Source: Pyrus communis (Eukaryota > Streptophyta > Magnoliopsida > Rosales > Rosaceae). From it: a stretch of DNA of 64,000 nt. How positions within the stretch are numbered: position 1 is the first letter of the stretch; each line of letters begins with the position of its first letter. The stretch spans positions 19,768,053 to 19,832,052 of the forward strand of contig NC_084816.1 of assembly GCF_963583255.1 (NCBI RefSeq). The letters are read 5' to 3'. Positions 55,803 through 64,000 of the stretch are shown one piece after another. Both the position numbers and the translations under genes were made by a program. The notes under the pieces were generated by a model. It was not told where the DNA came from and searched no databases. It saw only the letters and a program-made list of their open reading frames with translations.

Positions 55803-58800
55803 TCATCTGAAATGGGGTCTCTTTGGAATATCCTTCAGGCTTACCAAATGGCTTTGACCGCCCACTTTTCCCTGCTCAAAATAAGGTCGACGTTATCAGA
55901 TTATTGAGCAAAAATGTCTGCAATTCATCAGTGGTACACTCTTACCAATCAGACATGGTAATGGGATTATGGAACACAGATTTAATTAGAGAGATTGCAC
56001 ATATTCAGATAACAAGTAGCCTAGCAAGATCAACTAAGTCACTGCCCAAGAAATGATGCTCAGTCTATTGCAGCACATACAAAAGCCTAATGAGGTTTGT
56101 CGTTTTTTTTGGGTTGACGATGAGGTTTGTCTATAATTCAAAAGAAATACTAAGAACGGTGCAGAAAGAGGGGGAAACAGTGGATTTATACATGGAATAG
56201 TACTTATTGGGAAGGGATGCACCTTAAAAGCCTGGCTTTGGCTTCTCTAAAGAACCAAAATTAAGGGAACCGAAATTATGGATTCCTATTCTTTTGGCAG
56301 TATCATGTAAAGGAGGAAACACCTAAGAATCCTAAGTACGACAAGGTTAGCCTTAGCCCTCAACAATAAATGTAGCCTCCACTCCCAACCCACACTTGTA
56401 AGCAGAAAGCCTCTTTCCCCACACTGCCTCATCTTATATACCACTCAATGCTTTCACTGACCAACCGAACCTAGAACATGGAAGAATTATCTCTTCCAAC
56501 TCTTTTTCTTTAGCAATTATCTAAATCAAATAGAGTTCCAGTGAAAATCGCTTCCCTGTCTTGAGTGCATTATCTATCGTTGCATGTAAAACTGGTTTCA
56601 ACGAATGAAAATGAATACAACTTATTTGAAGATGTAGGTGGTATTTATAATTGATAACTCCTATCGGCTTACACTAATCATCTGAATTGTCTCTTTGGTA
56701 TTTACTTCCAAAATCAAGTTTTCTTGGTCAATTTAACTTCTCTTCTTGGATGGCTAACCTCGATTTAATTTTTAGTAACGTTGCGTAAGAATTGTTTTTA
56801 CTCTAAAGGTTATAACCTTTAGACAAAGACAAGAGATAACAAAGAACTAATACTCTAAGGTTATAACCTTTAGACAAAGACAAAAGATAACAAAGAACTA
56901 ATTAATTGACTATTAAGTATTAATGTACCTTCCCAGCCAGTCCTGTTCTGTCAGTCCTCTGCAAAATGCTCTGTTTTGTCCCCTTCGGACTCCAAACCAT
57001 GGTTACTGGAGCAATGCCTTTGTTACTGCATTTCTGACTCCCAGCCATCTTCCCTTTCACATTCTCTTTTCCTGAGGCAGCCATTCTGTTAGATCCACCA
57101 ACTACTGGTTTCTCCTTGGATTTTACAGTAGCAGTAGTTGATTTATTTTCATTAACTCTAACTGATTCCAGAGGTTTCCTTCTCTGAATCTGATATTGAA
57201 CCTGTACAAACACTGATTCACGTTAACATCAATCTCGTGGTCCATCACTGCATACTATGAAGCAAGATCAAATTCAATATGAATAAAATGTACAAAATAA
57301 ATTGCAAGAAAACCATGAGCAAATATGGCAGCCCTAAAATTGCTTTTCATAGAGGGGAGTAATATTTAACTCGTGTTACGAAAACAGGTAGAGAATGAGA
57401 TAAATTTCCCATCAGCCTAAGGGTTTTAGATAGAGTATAGAGAAGTCCCTTACTAGTGGCAATTACTAGTTTTACGACATCTTACCTTTGGTTTTGCAGC
57501 TTCCACGTGGACTGACTTCGAAACATTAGTGGCAATCTTATGATTAGACGGCTTGGATACTTTGGAAGGTCTTATTCTGTTCTTGGTTGCATAACTCATT
57601 CTTGCCACATTTCTGCTATCTGGGGTTCTTTCTTTGTACTGTATTGATGTAGATGTTGAGGCCCTGCCCTCAGAACGAGGATTTGATGATGATCCCACAC
57701 TAGACTTACTGGATGAAGATTTATGGACTCTTGATTGCCTTCTATCACCATTAATCTCCACTCTGGCTGCTGGCCTTGTAATACCACTTTTCCTGAAACC
57801 AGCCTTTATGACTGAAAATATCCCATTTGTTTGACTCAATACTGGATTTGACTTCTCCATAAACTTTTGTTGTTGCTGCTGCTGACCAATCTCTGATGTT
57901 ATGGTGCTTGTTGTACTGCTTTCATCTGCCTTGTTTGTCACAGAACTCAAACTACATGTTGGATCCCCACCAGAAGACGTTGGCTTAGAGCAACTGGGTA
58001 TGTGATTTGTAGTTAAACTGCTTTTGCAAACTGAACTTGATTTGGAACTGGATGTTCCTTTCAACTGTATAAAGCTTGATTTGGGTTTCATCTTATCACT
58101 GGACCCTGAATTCCCACAGGAAGATGTCCCACTCAGAACTTTGTCTAGGTGCCGCTTATCTGCAAAATCCTGGTTTTCCCCTCTCCATTTCTTGCTTACG
58201 AAGTCTTTGCCTCTTGACTTAGAGACAGAAGATGGAAGTTGTGGTGAAGATGGTCCTACTAAGTCAAAGTTTAGGCCTATACTATCCTCACCGGAATTCA
58301 AAAATGCAGCCTTCAACTGGCGTGAAGAGCATTGGTGGAACCTAATAATTCCATCAAATTACCAGAACTCAGCATTCTTCTTGGACGACATGAATCCAAA
58401 AGACAAAATGGATAATACCGAATAATCAAAGGGTTAGAGGATACTTACAGATGGCTTCTTCTAAACCAGTCATCATCACTGCAATGTATCCAAATAAAGA
58501 AGAATTAAAAATTGGCATCACATATACTTACTGAATTATAAACCATTTCTGAAAATTAAAGAGAAAAAAAACGTGTGGGAACGTGACGATATTTGCTACT
58601 GAGCATAGTAGAACCCACATATGTTGGTTTGTTGAGTTGACTTCTAATGTGAGATCAACCCACATAGGCGCTTCAATTTCTTCCTGTATCGATCAGCAAA
58701 GAAAGAAGTAAACAAGTAAATTAAGGGTCCAGAGACATTGCATGAAATAAAAAAGATTGCAAGCTAATCCTAATGTAATAATGGGTTTCTGTGAATATTT

Positions 58801-59373
58801 AAAACTCCAAATCCTTTTTCTATTCCACACTGTGTAAAGAGAGAACCGAACGCAATCGATTCACAAGAACAAAATGCACCTTCAGAGTTGGTTAGGATAT
58901 GTTTGGTTGCTGAGAAAATGTAGACTAAGAAAAAGAAGTAGAAGGTTGTAAACATGAACATGAATAAGAATGCAAACATCCATACAATACGAGAACTCGG
59001 AACTCAGGAATTGCCAGAACCCACAGAAATTCACAAAAACAAAAAAACCCAGAAATCGAAAACTGTCATAAGCTCAAATCAAAACCCAGAAACAAGATTA
59101 AAGATATCAAATTCAGAAACCCACATTAATAACAAGACGACCCACATTTCAAGCAAACGAGATTCCTAAACACAATAAATCCAATTTCAAAGAACTCAAA
59201 ATTAAACCAAAAACAAAAAAAAGCCAATTAAATCCAAGAACCCCAAATTCCAACCCAAAAAAAAAAACCATTAATCCGAGGGGGGAGAGAGAGAGAGAGA
59301 GAGGGAAAACAAGTTCAAGGAAGATGATTTGTACCAGAAATGCCCAGTGATCGTTGCTATTCTTTAGAGCCAT
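55803..59373 (-). CDS. Plant-specific basic Ser-rich protein of unknown function
   Basis: Six exons in phase: 59373-59335, 58683-58619, 58478-58449, 58341-57486, 57201-56929 and 55871-55803, giving 443 codons. It begins MALKNSNDHWAFL, then EEIEAPMWVDLTLEVNST, DDDWFRRSHLFHQCSSRQLK and AAFLNSGED. I remember this N-terminal block as conserved in plant proteins without an assigned function. The large exon is rich in Ser and basic residues, with a Q run (IGQQQQQQKF). The next has RRKPLESVRVNEN and MVWSPKGTKQSI. The last is GKVGGQSHLVSLKDIPKRPH-FR. No enzyme motif, membrane segment or signal peptide is seen. The last exon was placed by phase and splice sites and is the least certain. No lesion is visible. 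Confidence 0.7.
56803..56903. repeat. Tandem duplication of about 50 bp with a palindrome
   Basis: Two copies of CTCTAA-GGTTATAACCTTTAGACAAAGACAA followed by GATAACAAAGAACTAAT in an intron of the gene above; AAGGTTATAACCTT is a perfect palindrome. Confidence 0.8.
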
Positions 59374-60815
59374 GTTCTTGTCCTCCTCAAAAGCCGCAGA
59401 CGAATGGGCTTTTCTTCTTCTTCTTCTTCTATCATCCATCCTCCATTTGTGCTTCTATTTTGCTAATTTGGGAGGAAGTATGTATGCCGTTTGAGCTTTC
59501 ACCGCTGCGAGCGCCCAGCGTCGTCGTTTTGTTTGGACGGCTGGGATTGATCAGCAGGTCCCCGATGCGGACCGTTGTTTATTATTGCGAATGGAGAGGG
59601 CGAGCTCAAACCATTTGACCGTTGGTGGGATTCAAATTTGATCCAGGAAAAGAAATGGAAGGTCGTTGGTCTCGTATTGGTTATGGGCCGGGGCGTGGGG
59701 TTTAATTTTTTACCCATTGTATTGTATTTAGAGGTTTCAAAATTACCTCAAAATACATTTTTCGTCTATTTGACCATACGTGTGACTCATTTTTAAATTG
59801 ATGTAGAAATTGCATTAAAATATGTTCTCGAAATTAAATCAAAATGAAGTAACTTGGTGAAAAATATTGAAATAAGTCGTCCATGAAAAGAGGCCGAACC
59901 ATCATAACTTGCCTATATTATATCTATTTATCTTTTCTTTTTAATTAGATGAGTTTTTATTTTCTCAAAATTTTTTAATTGAAATTTTCTCTAGTTATCA
60001 ATAACCATGTTGTCCGATCGACGTATCTCCAACTTTGGATTGTTTACCAGATCTAGTGAACTACAGGTGTTTTCTACCAATTCTGATAATTATGGTTATA
60101 CTCTTGTTTTTTTTTTACCATGGTGTGAATATATTGTACGTAGGTGTAAGTATACGTAAATTCGACTACAGATATATAAGTTGAGAACCAAACCTCCTCC
60201 CCACTATTTAGCCAGTATAAATACTAGAGGAATCCTAAAATCTTCGCCAGTATGCAAACCCTAGACAACACAAGAAAATATTTCTCATAAAGTAGTTGTA
60301 TCCGACCAAGTGTTTGTAGAAAACTTTGGTATTGCCGCAACCTTCATCTTTCCATGGTTGCCACGGAAATCAAGTTAGCCACTCATTTGTTTGTGTTTTA
60401 ATTATATAACCATATAAGCTTAACATAATTAACTTTTACATAATATAAGGACAAACAATGATCCTCTCTCATTTTCTATCTACCGTAGAAGCCACAAGAC
60501 CACACACAAGAGACTTTCATTTTCTCTTCGAGAGATCATTTGTACGGCTCACTTCACATTGTATTTCAACGATTCAACTGTACATCTTTTACGTCTTTCT
60601 TTAAAAATCTTCTCTAACACAAATCATCAAAATTTGAAATATTTGATCATTATATTAAATGGTAGTCATATCAATGTTTCTTTGAACAATCAAATTCGCC
60701 TATTAAATAGAATTATTAGAGGATCCCTAAACGAAAGGGGACTGTATACCATGATCGAGAGACATTTGGTAGGGAGCATTAATTACTCATAATGGCTTAA
60801 CATACTTTTAGCAGA
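59374..60815. other. 5' flank of the unknown gene and intergenic DNA
   Basis: A (TTC)n tract at 59407-59430 is a GAA repeat in the likely leader of the minus-strand gene. Beyond it the DNA is AT-rich and no other gene is supported. Confidence 0.5.
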
Positions 60816-60821
60816 AACACT

Positions 60822-62138
60822 TACTCATGACTAATCATTCTTCCACCTTTAGCTTAGACAAGTTTTCAGTAGGAACACTTGTTCATTCTTTGAGTAGCCA
60901 AGTACTAGAATAATGTTTGGCTACTCGAGGAATAGTAATCATTCTTCTACCTTTAGTTTAGAGCATCTCTAAAGGAGATGTCAAAATATCTAAATCAGCA
61001 ATAATGTTAAAAAAGACAACAACTGTTTTCCAACCAAGAAATTAAATCTGATGTGGCATGACATGGAATGGCAGCTTGCCCACTCCCAAAAAAAAAAAAA
61101 AACAAAAAAAAATTGACAGTATCTTCAAAATTTTTATAATAATTATTAAATGCTTTTTACTAACTTTTTATTGGTTTAAAGCATTGCACTTTAATTTCTT
61201 TTCAATACCCATGCAATGTTTAAATATTTTTATACTTTTTAAATCATTTCCTTTCACTACCAATGCAAAGAAAATAAATATGAATTTTTACTTTATGTTT
61301 AAAATTTGACATGGATAACAAAACTTTAAAAGATGTCAAAATGCCACATAAGTTGTCAAATTTAAATTTTATGTTTAAAATTTGAGATTCCCTTTGGAGA
61401 TGGTCTTAGACAAGTTAATGATAACTTCACTATAACACAGTATGTAATTAATAGCACTGCACGATAGCATTTCTCAACAAGCGCTACATAATGGTTTCAG
61501 AAATTCCAACACTTTTTAAAACGCTATTGTAGGCTTTAAAATTTTAATATTTTGAAGTCAGTACTAATTTTTTCCTTCCAACATATATTAAATCACTTGA
61601 GCTGTCCAATCTAACTCCATACACCAAATGAGGTCTAAAGATTTGCAGGACTCAGTGCTCAAAAAGATAAACTGATAAGCAAATCAAATGAACTTGGTTC
61701 ATCGATCTACTTTGTGGTAATTGCAAATAATCAAATTAGTTGCTTGGTACATCTTGGTTTTTACCAGAGAATGTCCAATATGTGTTACTTCTTTATGTGC
61801 TACCATTTCATATGAATAATATAACTCCATTTCCTTTTCTTGGATCTCAAATGCTTTAGTTTAACCGTCTGATATCACAAGTCGCTTTGGGTAAGAATAT
61901 ACACCCAAATGGTTGTAGCATAACCCAAAACAGAAAATTACAAAGCTAGGGATAGCCCTAACTCTAGCAATGCTAAGCTTATCAGCAAACCAAGATGCCT
62001 ACAAGGGAAGGGAGGAGGACCATTAAACGCATGCATAAAAGTCCTTTGAAACATGATGAAAATGTATATAAACAGCTAGCTGGATGGGTGAATCTGAAAT
62101 TCGAACTGTAGAATTTCTCATTCAGCTAGGAGATAAAA
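60822..62138 (-). repeat. Inverted duplication, copy 2
   Basis: Reverse-complement match to 23.95-25.34 kb, starting TCATGACTAATCATTCTT (matching AAGAATGATTAGTCATGA at 25323-25340) and ending near GAGAAATTC. It is interrupted by a MITE and a small local duplication but lacks the TRIM. It lies just 3' of the terpene synthase piece. Confidence 0.85.
60961..61405. mobile_element. Tourist-like (PIF/Harbinger) MITE
   Basis: 445 bp with 22-bp terminal inverted repeats GAGCATCTCTAAAGGAGATGTC and, at the right reversed, GACCATCTCCAAAGGGAATCTC. It is flanked by TTA on both sides (60958-60960 and 61406-61408), the PIF/Harbinger target. No ORF. The matching place in copy 1 (near 25310) lacks it, which supports the boundaries. 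Confidence 0.85.
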
Positions 62139-62444
62139 TATAATTCATAATTTACTCAAGTTCATAACAATTCCCTTCTTCAAGTCCAACTTCAACACTT
62201 TGGGAATTATACTGCAGCTTTCTACAAAATTCAATGACAAGAGTATATATTCTCACAGAACGGAAATTTAAATTTATTTCATTTGTAGTATCAAAGAGAA
62301 AACAATTAAACAATTCAAACAAATTTATTAAAACACGGTTTCAACGAACGACCAGTACAAAAACCGGCTCATTCGTATTTTTGTTGGCCAATGGTGATGC
62401 CTTACTGAATTTAGCAAAGAGAACAACTAGTCCAAATTGAAGGC

Positions 62445-63545
62445 CTAAAGAGGCACGGGTTCGGCAAAGAGTGAAACCACAATGTCCTTGAGAAATATTC
62501 CAGCATGAGTAAGGCCATCATCATGCTTGTATATAACTTCAATCATTCGTGCAAGATTGACAATTCGTAGTATTAGCTGCATGGGGAAAATGGTAGGGCG
62601 GTGACACGTTTCGTTTACGTCCTTCCATGCATTATTAACTTGCTTGATTAGTTCGATTATTGCTTGTTCCTCTGTGGCACCATGTTCTTTCAAGTAGCAT
62701 TCCACGGATGAGGCAACATGCCCTCTCTTCTGGTCAAACTTCAAAAAACATATCAAGGTTATATATAGTAGTTGTAGAACAAATCTAGCTAATAACAAAT
62801 TATTAAAAAAATATATACATATGCAAAGAAAAAAGAGAATATTGGAGAATTAATTGATCTTGAACTTTAGTCGAATTTGAGTTTTCACCACTGAACTAAA
62901 AATTTGTGAATATTGATGATTGAACTTGCCACAGTGGTCCTTTCGAGGATGGAAGTTCTTACGGAGCAACCCAAAAGAACCATTGCTCCACACTGTGACT
63001 AGTTCATACACCGGAACTCACAATACGTAGTAATTAATTTATATAATTAAGTACGTACCTTGTGAGATTTAATATCGTCCACGAGTCTAGCAATTTGTGA
63101 TGCCGCCTCCACAATCTTAGGGTCACTAAACACCCAATCCAAGGAGTCTTTTGTAACAACACTTCCCATTCCAACAAAGGCTGTGGTTGCTAGCATGAAG
63201 TAGGATGTATTAAGTGCTTCTGAAAAATATTCATCCATGGTTGGTGTGTAGTTATCATAGAACCATTTTGCTTCCTTGAAGAAAGATTTAACTTGAATTT
63301 TCATCTGAGAGACGACCAAGCGATGTACATATACATAATAAAGCTTTAATTAATTACTATATAACAGTACTTAGTAAGATGGAAAAGATATTTCTGTGAG
63401 ACTTAATGCTTCTCTTGCATAGTGGATGAGATATGAGTTTCCCTCGTTTCCAAGCTTTTCCTCAATTTCAGCGTAGAGATCCAACAATGCTTGATAACAG
63501 ACTTTCATGTACTCTGATAGATGAACCATGATAGAGATGTCCTAC
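62445..63545 (-). pseudogene. Terpene synthase 3' exons, inactivated
   Basis: Three exons of a sesquiterpene-type (TPS-a-like) synthase: 63545-63403, 63304-63059 and 62738-62445. They read LSEYMKVCYQALLDLYAEIE, SYLIHYAREA, then VKSFFKEAKWFYDNYTPTMD, ARLVDDIKSHK, then FDQKRGHVASSVECYLKEHG and a normal C-terminus ending FAEPVPL. The first exon opens with TAG (63542-63544) where the family has Trp (RWD). Its donor appears to have lost one base (TTAAGTCTC where AAG-GT would keep phase). The second metal motif is DDIKSHKFD, with D in place of the usual final E. The DDxxD-bearing exons are not seen in the remaining 450 bases to the window end, so the 5' part is missing or further right. Confidence 0.8.
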
Positions 63546-63599
63546 CTGATGACTGACGAAGAAACATTTAAAATAAGCGAGTGAAACAATCCATAAAGG

Positions 63600-64000
63600 C
63601 TCTCATCAAAAAGTACTAGTTGAAGTTCGAATTTTCAGACGTCTTGCTACATCACGTACTGTCAACATTCAATATTCAAAGAAAATGGTACCTTTCTCGA
63701 CGGCTAATTCGTCGTGGTTTGGCCCAAAAATGGCTTGAAAATGGCTAACTCAAGACCAAGACAACCAATTTCGAGCTGTTTTTCGGCCAAACCACGGCGA
63801 TTTAGCAATCTAGAAAGGTATCATTCTCTTTGTCTCATTGAGAAGTATGATTGTCGTTTTTGAATCACTCGATTTCGTTAAGTATTGAAGAAGTTATGAA
63901 CATTTAAAGTTTACCTAGTTTCTGGCGAGTTTTCCAGTTTTCTCGCCGATCAATCACCTTTCAGGCTATTTTCCAGCTATCTTTGGCAACCATTGGGCTT
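63600..64000. repeat. Repeat-like sequence at the window edge
   Basis: It contains an inverted pair, TACCTTTCTCGACGG / AATCTAGAAAGGTA and GGTTTGGCC / GGCCAAACC, and moderately GC-rich text unlike its surroundings. It resembles a plant LTR, but the other end is outside the window. Confidence 0.35.

Overview
The window looks like nuclear DNA from a flowering plant. The genes have many introns and the intergenic DNA is AT-rich. It contains plant families (CNGC4 channel, MRE11, terpene synthase, LC8 dynein light chain) and nested plant transposons (Copia, Ty3/Gypsy, TRIM, CACTA, RTE LINE, MITEs). The repeat families and gene sequences suggest a woody rosid, most likely Rosaceae (apple or pear relatives). 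That placement is inference from recall, not a database match.

Layout, left to right. 0-7 kb is repeat-rich intergenic DNA with a SINE-like relic, an LTR-like relic and a deleted Copia relic on the minus strand. 7.5-9.4 kb holds two broken host gene pieces back to back: a VAP4-type MSP-domain gene with frameshifts and no 3' end, and the last exon of a DUF1223 gene. A tRNA-Ala relic lies at 10.7 kb. 11.4-18.9 kb is a complete, very young, non-autonomous Ty3/Gypsy element. It has 1,325-bp LTRs, an ACTTC target duplication, a Gag/linker-type ORF on its own strand and a coiled-coil ORF on the opposite strand. 19.6-23.1 kb is a Copia element with an internal deletion, inserted just upstream of an LC8 dynein light-chain gene (23.2-23.9 kb) that carries a nonsense codon. 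24.1-24.8 kb is a TRIM element. It sits in a segment (23.9-25.3 kb) that is repeated in inverted orientation at 60.8-62.1 kb. 25.3-31.7 kb is a CACTA-type element containing a 3 x 776-bp tandem array and a nested long-TIR element.

The right half holds the main host genes. CNGC4 (minus, 7 exons, 693 codons, apparently intact) spans 32.7-40.2 kb and has a mitochondrial 26S rRNA fragment in one intron. MRE11 (plus, 22 coding exons, 720 codons) spans 44.3-54.7 kb. It has a nonsense codon in exon 9 and an RTE LINE in intron 14. A six-exon plant protein of unknown function (minus, 443 codons) spans 55.8-59.4 kb. After the second copy of the inverted duplication comes a degraded terpene synthase 3' end (minus, 62.4-63.5 kb).

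The genes do not form a pathway. The common theme is decay and insertion: four host genes or gene pieces (VAP4, LC8, MRE11, TPS) carry inactivating changes while CNGC4 and the unknown gene read cleanly. In a recently duplicated genome this would fit loss of one homoeologous copy, but uncorrected assembly error must be excluded for the single-base lesions. No clearly new cellular system is visible. The most unusual objects are the Gypsy element with its opposite-strand coiled-coil gene and repeat-built LTRs, and the inverted duplication that serves as a natural empty-site control for the TRIM.
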